A stretch of 64,000 bases of DNA, taken from contig CAZKVC010000002.1 in the NCBI GenBank assembly GCA_964556115.1, positions 1 through 64,000 on the forward strand. The letters are read 5' to 3'. This DNA is from Parvularcula sp964556115 (lineage in GTDB: Bacteria; Pseudomonadota; Alphaproteobacteria; Caulobacterales; Parvularculaceae). This document shows positions 24,500-33,338 of the stretch, one piece after another. Both the position numbers and the translations under genes were made by a program. A model generated the notes under the pieces. It was not told where the DNA came from. It did not search any database and saw only the letters and a list, made by a program, of their open reading frames with translations. Position 1 is the stretch's first letter. Every line of letters starts with the position of its first letter.

Positions 24500-26098
24500 C
24501 TAGTCGAACTTTCGGCGTTCGAGGAGGACGTTATATCCCATCGCATCAACAACTCGAAATTCGCGCTCGATGAGGTCGTACAAAGACCGCGCGGCTGGAT
24601 GAAGGGCGTTTCGCTCGGTCTCGTCGAGGTTGGTATTGAGAAGTTCGGTATCCAACAGGATGAATACGGGTGGGTTTTCGTTCAGCGCCGCATCGAACTC
24701 TGCCAGCCAAGCTCTTTCCTGGTTCAGCGAAGGGTCCATCGCCAGTAGCTGATAGGCACTCAAGAACCGAGAGGATGGCATCCGGTTCGCCAGCGTGAAG
24801 AACTCATACGAACGACCCCAATGCAGTACTGGAGAAGTCGTGGGGCTCTCTTCCGCAACAGTTCTGGCAAATTCGAGTAGTGTCACGAACTCGAGTTTTG
24901 AGTTAGAGGCAACACCCCGGAAAGGATTACTGGCTAACAGTTGCATTGTCGAGCCACGAAAATTCTCCAGTTTCGCGATGCACCCCAGAGAAGTCAATAT
25001 CAAGCTGGTAAGCAGTACTGCAGCGGCAACTTCCTGTTTCGTACCGGAGTATACCAATGCAGCAAGCCTGTCGAATAGAATACAAATTCCAACTGATCCG
25101 ATCCAGATTAGGCCACCCAGATGGTATCCGAACCCTTTGTTCATGACGAGGTAAGACAGGATAACAGTGGCGATAAGGCCTGCTAACAACAGGAACGATC
25201 GAGGCGTTCGAAGCCGACGCCAGTCAAACGAAGACGCCCAAAGTAACATCCCCAGTGTACTGAGAAGGACTATCCAATTGAGAGAGCTTGCTACATACCG
25301 GACGCCTAGTCCGATGTTTGCGAGTCGTGAGTCGGTAGTTTGGTACCCGCCACTAGCAAAACACAAAGCCTGTGATGCGAAATCATCGAGATTACCTTCA
25401 ACCGCTCCCGCGACGAGGGCAACGAACCAAACAGAAAGAAGTCCCAAAGAGAACAAGCAAGAGCGTTGCAGGGTTGTCTGGCGAAGTGGGTTATGGTCCG
25501 TCTTGGGAATAAATTCGACGACTAGACACCCCATCGCAAAAGCTAGATAGGTCGGCCTCACAAGAACGGCGAAAGCCATGATGCCGCCCGCGAAAACGAT
25601 ATCTCTCCGCCGTCCTCTTTCGTTAGGTAGGATCAGGGCCGCTGCAACGAGGCTCATACCAGCAGCGATGATATCCCGTTGACCCGACACCCAGCCACCC
25701 GCGGTGAAGTAGAGTGTCGGTCCAATCAGAAGAAGAAGGAGAGAGTAGGTTCCAAAGCCGGCCCTTCTGAGAAAGACGACACCAGCGACAGCAGTAAACT
25801 GGACTAAGATGAAGTCGAAGGCGCGGAAGCTCCAAAGGTGAAACCCGAAGATTCGAGCTGCAGCCTCGTGCAATATCATCTTTCCTGGCCAGTTCACTTC
25901 GAACGCATCTGAGTAGTAAGAACCGCCGTTTACACTTACCATAGCGATTACATCGAACAGCGTCTGGTCCGGTGACGGGTATATACTGATATAGACCACA
26001 AAAAGAATCGGAAGGGTCAGCACCCATACCAAAACGGCGTGCTGAGCCGCCAGTTCGTGTATCCTCTTCACGGTACGGACTAGTGCGTTCTGGAGCAT
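24500..26098 (-). CDS. GT-C type membrane glycosyltransferase
   Basis: The 532-residue protein has about ten to twelve membrane helices and an early acidic loop (residues about 60-75, DAFEVNWPGKMILHE), as in lipid-phosphosugar-dependent GT-C enzymes of the PMT/ArnT type. A soluble C-terminal domain starts near 395. It would move a sugar from a polyprenyl-phosphate carrier onto an acceptor on the outer face of the inner membrane. The ATG at 26098 overlaps the epimerase stop (TGATG). It is last of five co-directional genes. Substrate is unknown. Confidence 0.75.
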   Translation of the reverse strand: MLQNALVRTVKRIHELAAQHAVLVWVLTLPILFVVYISIYPSPDQTLFDVIAMVSVNGGSYYSDAFEVNWPGKMILHEAAARIFGFHLWSFRAFDFILVQFTAVAGVVFLRRAGFGTYSLLLLLIGPTLYFTAGGWVSGQRDIIAAGMSLVAAALILPNERGRRRDIVFAGGIMAFAVLVRPTYLAFAMGCLVVEFIPKTDHNPLRQTTLQRSCLFSLGLLSVWFVALVAGAVEGNLDDFASQALCFASGGYQTTDSRLANIGLGVRYVASSLNWIVLLSTLGMLLWASSFDWRRLRTPRSFLLLAGLIATVILSYLVMNKGFGYHLGGLIWIGSVGICILFDRLAALVYSGTKQEVAAAVLLTSLILTSLGCIAKLENFRGSTMQLLASNPFRGVASNSKLEFVTLLEFARTVAEESPTTSPVLHWGRSYEFFTLANRMPSSRFLSAYQLLAMDPSLNQERAWLAEFDAALNENPPVFILLDTELLNTNLDETERNALHPAARSLYDLIEREFRVVDAMGYNVLLERRKFD

Positions 26099-27030
26099 CA
26101 AGAGGTCTTCTGTGAGCGGCGGATGGCAAAAAAGGTTTCGGTAACGGCAAGCTCGAAGTTTGTAAGCTGAAGGTCGCTAGGAATGCTCGATGGCCGGAAG
26201 CTCATGGGGAGTGCATTCAGCGGTCTGGGATCAAACCGTACGAAGAGGGGGTGAGGGGTAAGTCGTTCAACCACGTGCATGACCGTTGCGACGGAAGTTG
26301 GGCGACCGCTTGCAAGGAGAAAAGTCGCGGCGCCGGAGGCTTTGGTGGTCTGCACCCTTTTTGCAACGAAACGGCCGATGTCGGATGCGCTGATGAAATC
26401 ACGAAGGGTGTGAGGCGAACCGGAAATTGGCGTTTCGCGACCCTGGAGAGCGTTGGAAATCAATGCTGACACGAGGTTCCGTCGGCCTTTGCCCGAGAAC
26501 CCCATGATACTGCTAGGACGATAGATCGAAGCAGAGGTTATGTTCGGGGTGGTCTCAAGCTGCTGCAAAAGCAACTGCTCTTGTGCGAGCTTGCCATTCC
26601 CATAAGGGCGGCGAGGGGCAGGCTTGGTTTCCCGGTCAACCAGAACCTGTCCTTCGAAAAGTCCCCCCGCTGAACTGAAGAGATGCCAATCGACGGGTAC
26701 GGGGAGCTCGCCGCTAAAATCGAATATTTCTTCAACGAGCGACGTTTCTTCCTGAAGTTCCGCGGCGCTACTGCCAAAGCCACTTCGGCCAGCTGCCCAT
26801 ATGACATCAACCCTATCGACCTTGAGAGTTGTCAGCGTCTGTTCGAGTTGATGAAGTTGCCGCTTGCGTTCTTTCTCATCGCCCCAATCATATGGACGTT
26901 CTGTTGCAGTGACGCCGCGATGGCTTGTCATATGCGCGCGGACTGCCTGCCCGACGAGTCCGGTGCCGAATAACGCGGCAGCTCGCCGCCCATGCGCCCC
27001 GCCTGCAACGTGCCACATCAATATAATCAT
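26098..27030 (-). CDS. NAD-dependent epimerase/dehydratase-like protein
   Basis: An SDR-type protein of about 310 residues. A nucleotide-binding segment AALFGTGLVGQAVRAHM replaces the usual GxxGxxG. WAAGRSGFG follows at about residue 75-85, then HLFSSAGGLFEG with an active-site Ser, RPYGNGKLAQEQLL with a Tyr-x3-Lys-like YGNGK, and ASIYRPSSIMG. It probably changes a nucleotide sugar for the neighbouring glycosyltransferases. The N-terminus is uncertain: ATG 27030 is used, while a TTG at 27072 would overlap the upstream gene. The divergent glycine motif lowers certainty about the cofactor. Confidence 0.75.
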   Translation of the reverse strand: MIILMWHVAGGAHGRRAAALFGTGLVGQAVRAHMTSHRGVTATERPYDWGDEKERKRQLHQLEQTLTTLKVDRVDVIWAAGRSGFGSSAAELQEETSLVEEIFDFSGELPVPVDWHLFSSAGGLFEGQVLVDRETKPAPRRPYGNGKLAQEQLLLQQLETTPNITSASIYRPSSIMGFSGKGRRNLVSALISNALQGRETPISGSPHTLRDFISASDIGRFVAKRVQTTKASGAATFLLASGRPTSVATVMHVVERLTPHPLFVRFDPRPLNALPMSFRPSSIPSDLQLTNFELAVTETFFAIRRSQKTS

Positions 27031-27043
27031 CGGCGCGCCATGG

Positions 27044-28144
27044 TCATTCTGCTGATTGTGAAACCGCAGCAATCGCAGGGGCGGACACCTCAGCTGCTGC
27101 GCGAGGTTCTGGAGGTTCGCCTGCTCTCAGGTGTCGCAGGCTTCTTGTAATGTTGTCGTCGAACCGCCGACGGATCGTGAAAAATGTCGGCTTGCCGTGT
27201 GCTTTGAGGACCAAAGTAGAAAGGTACTGAAGCCCCACCCCGAGCATCGATGTCAGAAGCCCCCCAAAGAAGCAAATCGAAAGAATTAGAGACGCCCAAC
27301 CGGCGACAAGGATACGGTCCGGAGCGAAAATCTTTATTGAAACGACCCAGGCAGCACCTAGTATTGTCAGAGCCACCACGAAGAAACCGATCAATGTGAA
27401 GGTGTCGATGACTTTTAAATGGCTCGATAGCATAAGTCTTCGTGCGTGTCGAACAAGGGCTGCTAGGCTGTATCCGCTCGTTTGTGTCTTGAGATAGCGG
27501 TCGTCCTTCAACGGCATCGTGACAGTCGAAATGCGCTGACTGAACCATGACAGGTTCATATCAAAGTACGTGTCATGGCTACAAACACTGGCCGCGGCCC
27601 GTGCCACATCACCATTTATAAGGCGGAAGCTATTGAACGACGACAAATTCTTTTCTCCAGTCATCCACCGCATTGTCTTCTTCACTGTTCGTGACGTAAT
27701 GTCTCGTATTGCTGCTTCATGCACCCCGCTGGTAGGGCGGGCGTAGACGACATCAGCCTTTTCCTCGAACGCTTCGATTAGGAGATCGGTGATGCGCGAT
27801 GGAGGGTGTTGTAGGTCCTCGTCCAGCGTGACGATCCAGTCACCCGAGGTATGAAGGATCCCAGCAATCGTAGCCGGGTGCTGTCCGTAATTTCGGCTGA
27901 GGTGAAGCGCTACGACCCAAGGGTACGCTTCCGACAGACGATCAATGATAGACGATGAACCGTCACGGGCGGCATCGTCCACCATGATGAGTTCGACGAT
28001 TGCGACGTCTGCCAACTGCTCCGCATATCTTTCACGAAGCACGCGAACTTCCTCGACCAGCTTTTCGAGGTAGGCCTCTCCGCTATAGACAGGAACAACG
28101 ATGCTGACCCTGATCGGGTCGTATGCCAGCTTCTCCTCAACCAT
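27044..28144 (-). CDS. GtrB/DPM1-like polyprenyl-phosphate glycosyltransferase (GT2)
   Basis: The 366-residue GT2 enzyme has RVSIVVPVYSGEAYL at the N-terminus, MVDDAARDGS, and the DxD-type LDEDLQHPP. Two C-terminal membrane helices follow (about 230-300: TLIGFFVVALTILGAAWVV and GWASLILSICFFGGLL). This is the architecture of GtrB/ArnC enzymes, which load a sugar onto undecaprenyl phosphate. That lipid-sugar would be the donor for the GT-C enzyme in the same operon. ATG 28144 has GAGAGG upstream; ATG 28222 would add 26 residues. Confidence 0.88.
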   Translation of the reverse strand: MVEEKLAYDPIRVSIVVPVYSGEAYLEKLVEEVRVLRERYAEQLADVAIVELIMVDDAARDGSSSIIDRLSEAYPWVVALHLSRNYGQHPATIAGILHTSGDWIVTLDEDLQHPPSRITDLLIEAFEEKADVVYARPTSGVHEAAIRDITSRTVKKTMRWMTGEKNLSSFNSFRLINGDVARAAASVCSHDTYFDMNLSWFSQRISTVTMPLKDDRYLKTQTSGYSLAALVRHARRLMLSSHLKVIDTFTLIGFFVVALTILGAAWVVSIKIFAPDRILVAGWASLILSICFFGGLLTSMLGVGLQYLSTLVLKAHGKPTFFTIRRRFDDNITRSLRHLRAGEPPEPRAAAEVSAPAIAAVSQSAE

Positions 28145-28234
28145 TGTTCTCAACCTCTCGCAGAATTCGCATGCTAGGTGGGAAACGACCGACAGCGTCG
28201 CTTGGCTCTGGCATTCGGTCATGCCCGTTAGCAG

Positions 28235-29164
28235 TTAAAATCTAGGGACCCCTTTTAGAGCTATCAGAAGCCTTCCTATAGACCCGACGAGGAGGATTGT
28301 CAGGAGCCCAGCGCTCTGAGGAATGAACGAGGCCATCAGCCCATTCTCGGCTGGGAGACCGTATGCGATGAAGCAGGCCACTACTGCGGCCTGAAACGCG
28401 CCGAGGTTGCCAGGAGCACCTGAAAGCAGGGCGGCAAAGTTCACCGCGCCAGTTGCCGCCAAGGCGAGAGTCAACGGCAACGGTTCTGCCAGATATATCG
28501 TGAAAGCCGCGGCGAAACCGATCACCATGACAGCCCATATCAACCCGGTAACGGCGACAACCCTCAAGTGCAGGCTGCTATCGCGCATGAAGGAAAAACC
28601 GAGCACCATATTGCCGAGGCCCGTACCGATCTTGGGGACCTTGGCGAGGAGAGCGGCAATGCGGTTGTGAAAGCTCCATAGGACGCCATAGGCCAATACC
28701 GCCAATCCCAACAGCAATGCTATGTAAATCGAGGAAACTGTAGATGATGTCGCTAGCGCAAAGCCGACAACCGTGATCACGCCCAAGGCCATCAGGTCGC
28801 AGACCCGTTCAACAACCCAGTAGCTTAGGGTCGAACTGATCGGAATATTGCGCTCACGGGCCCATACGCCTCGCATACCTTCTCCGAGCCGGAACGGTGT
28901 TACTGCGCCGATCAAGAAAAGCCACGGAAACGACAATGCGATGTCATGCCAGGGAATCGGTGCTAATCTTCTGATCAGAAAGCCGAAGCGATAGGTTCGT
29001 AGTACCAATGCCAACGAGAACGCTGCCGCAAAGGCGAGAAAAGCCTCCACCGCTCTTCGACTTACAAGATTTTCCCATGTTTCGGCGTCTGGAAGTGTAT
29101 CGATCGATTGAATGACAAAGAAAATCAGGATTGCCCATGCAATAATTGAGATCGTAACCTTCAT
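28235..29164 (-). CDS. LPG_synthase_TM (UPF0104) family membrane protein
   Basis: A 309-residue integral membrane protein of about eight helices. It shows family signatures in AFSLALVLRTYRFGFLIRRL, the segment GAVTPFRLGEGMRGVWA (the Pro-x-Arg-x-Gly-Glu box) and VVERVCDLMAL. Members include the membrane part of lysylphosphatidylglycerol synthase and proteins suspected of flipping lipids. In a glycan operon, a flippase-like role for a lipid-linked sugar is plausible but inferred. The start overlaps the sulfotransferase stop by one base. Confidence 0.85.
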   Translation of the reverse strand: MKVTISIIAWAILIFFVIQSIDTLPDAETWENLVSRRAVEAFLAFAAAFSLALVLRTYRFGFLIRRLAPIPWHDIALSFPWLFLIGAVTPFRLGEGMRGVWARERNIPISSTLSYWVVERVCDLMALGVITVVGFALATSSTVSSIYIALLLGLAVLAYGVLWSFHNRIAALLAKVPKIGTGLGNMVLGFSFMRDSSLHLRVVAVTGLIWAVMVIGFAAAFTIYLAEPLPLTLALAATGAVNFAALLSGAPGNLGAFQAAVVACFIAYGLPAENGLMASFIPQSAGLLTILLVGSIGRLLIALKGVPRF

Positions 29165-30030
29165 TAGGCTACGCTCAGCGTCATTTTGCCCTTCGCTGTT
29201 CTGCTCAGCGCCTCATGATAATCTTTCTTGCTTACGTTGATGCCACCGTACTCGCTCATAAGCAAAAGCAATGCGTTGTAGACGGCTTGAACTTTTCGCG
29301 GTGCGTTTTGAGAGAGCGGTACGGCGGTTCGAAGCTTGACGTCTAAAATTGATGGGAGAGTTCGAACACGCTCGTCTGAATCATTGAGACTCACGATATT
29401 ACCCAGGCGCTGAAAGGCCGCTTCCTGGGTTTCGGCCGCAAAGAATGCATCGAAATCCACGAGGAAAATCCGCGTATCCTCATCCATGGACTGAAAGAAA
29501 CTTTCGACGTGATAAAGCCAATACCGGTATCCGAAACTCCGCGGTAGCCGCTCGCGACGCCAGATCGAATCGGAAACAGCGGTGGGGTTGCGAAACGAAA
29601 AAACGATATCGTCGATCGATCCCGCCATGTTCCAACTTTCGAGCGTCAAGCAGAATCGCGGGTCCTTAACATACTGGTTTTGGTATTGTTCGTGTATGGT
29701 CCGCATGCTTGAAGCATGTTTCATGCTTCTCTTTGCGATACCTTGGTGAGAAGGAAAGAGAAAATACTTCCATTTTCGAGATCGGAGGCTGTTGATAGTT
29801 CGCCTGATTCCATGCTCAGGAGATTCGAGCCAGAGCTGAATGCGTGCATTGTTACCAAGAACTATTCTGTTGTTGATGTCAACGACTTCGATGTTCTCAA
29901 AATAGCCGTTCTGGTTCCAATGGTCTGCGGGGAATAGAAGCTCCGTCGGCCCAAAATCTGCCCCGAGATGGTGGAGGGCCTGAGACAGGAATGACGTGCC
30001 GCTACGGTGCATGCCGGTAATGATTCTCAT
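29164..30030 (-). CDS. Sulfotransferase-family protein
   Basis: The 288-residue protein starts MRIITGMHRSGTSFLSQALH, the 5'-phosphosulfate-binding P-loop of PAPS-dependent sulfotransferases. A 3'-phosphate-binding-like segment is IVFSFRNPTAVSDSIWRRER. It would transfer sulfate from PAPS to a carbohydrate or other acceptor. As first gene of the five-gene cassette it suggests a sulfated surface glycan. No PAPS synthesis genes lie in the window. Base composition is visibly more AT-rich than in the core genes. Confidence 0.85.
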   Translation of the reverse strand: MRIITGMHRSGTSFLSQALHHLGADFGPTELLFPADHWNQNGYFENIEVVDINNRIVLGNNARIQLWLESPEHGIRRTINSLRSRKWKYFLFPSHQGIAKRSMKHASSMRTIHEQYQNQYVKDPRFCLTLESWNMAGSIDDIVFSFRNPTAVSDSIWRRERLPRSFGYRYWLYHVESFFQSMDEDTRIFLVDFDAFFAAETQEAAFQRLGNIVSLNDSDERVRTLPSILDVKLRTAVPLSQNAPRKVQAVYNALLLLMSEYGGINVSKKDYHEALSRTAKGKMTLSVA

Positions 30031-30193
30031 AAGTTCCCCCGGTCAGCATCAATGCCGTAATCTTCGCAATTATCCGTGCCTGAACGCTTAACGATCGTTC
30101 TTCCGTCACAGATGATCCTGCACCGGAACTTTGAGAGGCGCGCGTGCCATATGGGTACAATCGGTTTGGCTCGATTCACAACCAGCTTAACCC

Positions 30194-31432
30194 TCAAGAG
30201 AAAGCCATCGCCTCGGCGGCTGCAAATGCTGAGGCCCAGGCCCATTGGAAGTTGTACCCGCCCAGCCAGCCGGTGACATCGACAACCTCGCCGATGAAGA
30301 AAAGGCCGGGTACGGTTTTCGCTTCCATCGTGCGGGAATTGAGCGCGTTCGTATCCACCCCGCCCAGGGTGACTTCGGCGGTGCGATACCCTTCCGAGCC
30401 TGAGGGTGTCACCCTCCAGTGGTGCAGGCGATCGGCGAGGATACCGAGCTTCTTGTCGGACCAGTCGGCCAGGTTCCCGCTCCAGCCTTCCTCCGCGCAA
30501 AGGGCGGCCGCGAGCCTTTTCGGAAGGATCTGCCCCAGCGCGGTCCTGATCTCCGTTCGTCCGCTCACGCTGCGCTTCGCGCGAAGCGCAGCCAGAAGAT
30601 CGGTTCCCGGGCTGAGGTCGACGGCCACCTCGCCGCCCTCCCGCCAATAGCTCGAGACCTGAAGGATCGATGGTCCCGAGAGCCCCCGGTGGGTGAAAAG
30701 AAACCCGTCGCGAAATGCGGTTGGCCGGACGCGCTTCTTCTTGCCGCCGGTTTCCGTACTGGCCATGACGCTGGCTTCGACGCTGACCCCAGCGAGGTTT
30801 TTGGCCATCTCCTTGATCGCGCCCTCGAAGGTCAGTGGCACGAGAGCAGGGCGGGGTTCGATGACATTGAGCCCGAACTGCCGGGCGATGTCGTAGCCGA
30901 AGCCGGTCGCCCCGATCTTCGGAATCGACTTGCCGCCGGTTGCGATGACGACCCGGCTCGCCAGAACCGGCCCTCGGCCGGTGGTAATACGAAAGCCCTC
31001 GCTGTGCTGCTCGACGTCTTTCACTTCGGTGCCAGGCCAGAGCTTGGCGCCGCCTTTGCGGCACTTACCAATCAGGAGGTCGATGATCTGCTGTGAACTC
31101 CCGTCGCAGAACAGCTGGCCGAGCGCTTTTTCGTGCCACGCGATCCCCGCGGCCTCGACGTGCGCGAGAAAGTCCTGCGGCGTGAAGCGTGACAAAGCGG
31201 ATCGGCAGAACTTCGGGTTCTGGGAGAGAAAATGCTCCGGCCGGGTGCCGAGATTGGTGAAATTGCAGCGCCCGCCGCCGGAGATACGGATCTTCTCGCC
31301 GATCTTCTGCGCATGGTCGACCAGCACGACGGAGAGACCCCGCGCGCTGGCCTCGCCGGCGAAGAAAAGCCCCGCGGCGCCAGCGCCGATGACAGCCACA
31401 TCCGCGTTCGTCTCGGCCGTCCCTGTGGTCAT
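30194..31432 (-). CDS. HI0933/BaiN-family NAD(P)/FAD flavoprotein
   Basis: The 412-residue flavoprotein has an FAD-binding Rossmann motif (DVAVIGAGAAGLFFAGEAS), then EKIRISGGGRCNFTN, the family hallmark. Further on are VVIATGGKSIPKIGATG and a C-terminal GLFFIGEVVDVTGWLGGYN, then FQWAWASAFAA. Relatives include E. coli YhiN and bacterial BaiN; their reactions are mostly unknown. ATG 31432 has GAAGGTGAG upstream, while an upstream ATG at 31489 lacks this. The gene is divergent from the APH-type kinase gene. Confidence 0.92.
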   Translation of the reverse strand: MTTGTAETNADVAVIGAGAAGLFFAGEASARGLSVVLVDHAQKIGEKIRISGGGRCNFTNLGTRPEHFLSQNPKFCRSALSRFTPQDFLAHVEAAGIAWHEKALGQLFCDGSSQQIIDLLIGKCRKGGAKLWPGTEVKDVEQHSEGFRITTGRGPVLASRVVIATGGKSIPKIGATGFGYDIARQFGLNVIEPRPALVPLTFEGAIKEMAKNLAGVSVEASVMASTETGGKKKRVRPTAFRDGFLFTHRGLSGPSILQVSSYWREGGEVAVDLSPGTDLLAALRAKRSVSGRTEIRTALGQILPKRLAAALCAEEGWSGNLADWSDKKLGILADRLHHWRVTPSGSEGYRTAEVTLGGVDTNALNSRTMEAKTVPGLFFIGEVVDVTGWLGGYNFQWAWASAFAAAEAMAFS

Positions 31433-31556
31433 TGCAGGCTCACCTTCACCGGAAGGCGGGTGTCTGCTGAAGCCTTTCGTCCTGGTCAAGCCTTCACCCT
31501 TGGTTCAGCGCCCCGACTCCGTCACAACAGAGCCGGATTGTAAAAAGGAGACGACC

Positions 31557-32609
31557 GTGGCGAATGGTTTCTCAGGTTTGGGCGAGGTGCCGGAGCATCT
31601 GGTCTTCGATGTCGAAGGGCTACGCCGCGGCGCGGCAGGGGTCATCCCCGGCCTTGAAGGCGATATCAAGGTCGAGAAGTTCAAAGGCGGGCAGTCGAAC
31701 CCGACCTACCTTCTGACGACCTCCGAAGGCCGTTTTGTCCTCCGCCGAAAGCCGCCGGGGAAGCTCCTTGGTTCAGCCCACGCTGTCGATCGCGAGGCGC
31801 GGGTGATGGCGGCTCTCGCTGACACCCCGGTCCCCGTGCCCAAGGTCCTTTTCCAGACTGACGATGCCGAGATGATCGGCTCGCCATTCTTCGTGATGGA
31901 GCATCTTGACGGCCGCATCTTCTGGAACCCGCTCCTGCCGGAGCTCGAAAAGGAGGAGCGGACCCAGCTTTACCTCAACATGGTCGACACCCTCGCCGAT
32001 CTTCACAGCGTCGACTACCGCAAGGTGGGCCTGGGGGATTTCGGGCCCGAAGGCGATTACCTCGCGCGCCAGATCGCCCGCTGGTCGAAGCAGTACAAGG
32101 CCTCGGAGACCCAGGACGTCGCAGCCATGGACTGGCTGATCGGCTGGCTACCCGAGCATGTCCCGGCAGGCGACGAGACCAGTCTCATTCATGGCGACTA
32201 CCGGCTGGACAACTGCATCATGGCGAGGGAAGAGCCGCGCCCGATCGGCCTGATCGACTGGGAGCTTTCGACCCTTGGCCATCCGTTGGCGGATCTCACC
32301 TATTTCCTTCTGGCGTGGAAGATCCCGCTGAGCCCGGGAGGCGGGCCGAGCCTTGTCGGCCAGAACCTGGCAGAGCTTGGCATCCCCAGCGAGGACGAGC
32401 TGGTCGCCCGTTACCGCGCGCGTACCGGTGCCGACGTGCCGGAGGATCTGAGCTTCTACTTTGCCTACAACCTCTTCCGCCTTGCCGGAATCGTGCAGGG
32501 TGTCGCCAAACGCGCCCAGGACGGGAATGCGAGTTCGGAAAAAGCGGCGAGCTACGGCGAGATGGTCGCGCCCCTCGCAGCCATGGCGAAACAGTTCGCA
32601 ACCTCCTGA
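31557..32609 (+). CDS. APH-family phosphotransferase (ACAD10/11 N-domain type)
   Basis: A 350-residue kinase-fold protein with KGGQSNPTYLL, RRKPPG, the catalytic loop SLIHGDYRLDNCIM and the metal-binding IGLIDWELSTLGHPLADL. This is the group found fused to or beside acyl-CoA dehydrogenases, which act on 4-hydroxyacyl-CoA. Here no dehydrogenase follows, so the substrate is open. The start is a GTG at 31557 with AAGGAG upstream. Its stop overlaps the ATG of the nitroreductase gene. Confidence 0.9.
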   Translation: MANGFSGLGEVPEHLVFDVEGLRRGAAGVIPGLEGDIKVEKFKGGQSNPTYLLTTSEGRFVLRRKPPGKLLGSAHAVDREARVMAALADTPVPVPKVLFQTDDAEMIGSPFFVMEHLDGRIFWNPLLPELEKEERTQLYLNMVDTLADLHSVDYRKVGLGDFGPEGDYLARQIARWSKQYKASETQDVAAMDWLIGWLPEHVPAGDETSLIHGDYRLDNCIMAREEPRPIGLIDWELSTLGHPLADLTYFLLAWKIPLSPGGGPSLVGQNLAELGIPSEDELVARYRARTGADVPEDLSFYFAYNLFRLAGIVQGVAKRAQDGNASSEKAASYGEMVAPLAAMAKQFATS

Positions 32610-33289
32610 TGGCGGGTCTGACAGTCAGCGAGGCGGTGGCCCAGCGCCGCTCGTGCCGCGCATTCCTACCGGCTACTGTTTCTGCTGAGACGGTTCAGGC
32701 GCTCGTGGAAAAGGCCCTTCGCGCGCCATCGGGCGGCAACCTCCAGCCCTGGCGGATCATTGCACTCGCAGGCGAAGAGAAAGATGCCCTGAACGAGCCC
32801 GCGGCGAGCCTTCTCGCGAAAGATGCGAAGGGAGATGACGAGGGCTACCCGATCTATCCATCGGGCCTCGCCGAGCCTTACCGCTCGCGCCGCTTTGCGG
32901 TCGGGGAGGCGCTATACGGTGCCCTCGGCATTCCGCGCGAGGACAAGTTCGCCCGCATGGCCTGGCTGGCGGAGAACTTCTCCTTCTTCGGCGCGCCGGT
33001 CGGGCTCTTCTTCGTCACGCGGAAGAGCTTCGGGCATCACCAATGGGCTCATATGGGCATGCTGATGCAGACCCTTGCGCTTCTTGCCGAAGAAGAGGGG
33101 CTCGGCACCTGCATGCAGGAGGCCTGGGCGCTGGTCAGGCCCCTCCTGCGGGAGCGGTTGCGGCTTGAGGATGACGAAATCGCCTACGCCGGCATGGCTC
33201 TTGGGTACCCCGACCACGAGGCGGCAGCCAACAATTGGAGCGCTGAGCGCGAGGACCTGTCCGCGGTCCTGAGCTTGCGCGGTTTCTGA
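32609..33289 (+). CDS. Nitroreductase-family flavoprotein
   Basis: The 226-residue protein has the FMN-binding start AVAQRRSCRAFLP, SGGNLQPWRIIAL and the C-terminal EEEGLGTCMQEAW, then IAYAGMALGYPD. Such enzymes reduce nitroaromatics, quinones or other electron-poor compounds with NAD(P)H. The ATG at 32609 overlaps the upstream stop (TGATG), so it is cotranscribed with the APH-type kinase. Confidence 0.92.
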   Translation: MAGLTVSEAVAQRRSCRAFLPATVSAETVQALVEKALRAPSGGNLQPWRIIALAGEEKDALNEPAASLLAKDAKGDDEGYPIYPSGLAEPYRSRRFAVGEALYGALGIPREDKFARMAWLAENFSFFGAPVGLFFVTRKSFGHHQWAHMGMLMQTLALLAEEEGLGTCMQEAWALVRPLLRERLRLEDDEIAYAGMALGYPDHEAAANNWSAEREDLSAVLSLRGF

Positions 33290-33338
33290 CCTGCATCGCC
33301 AGCTTTGCGCAGAAGGCGGAACCCTTCAGGGTGACGCG

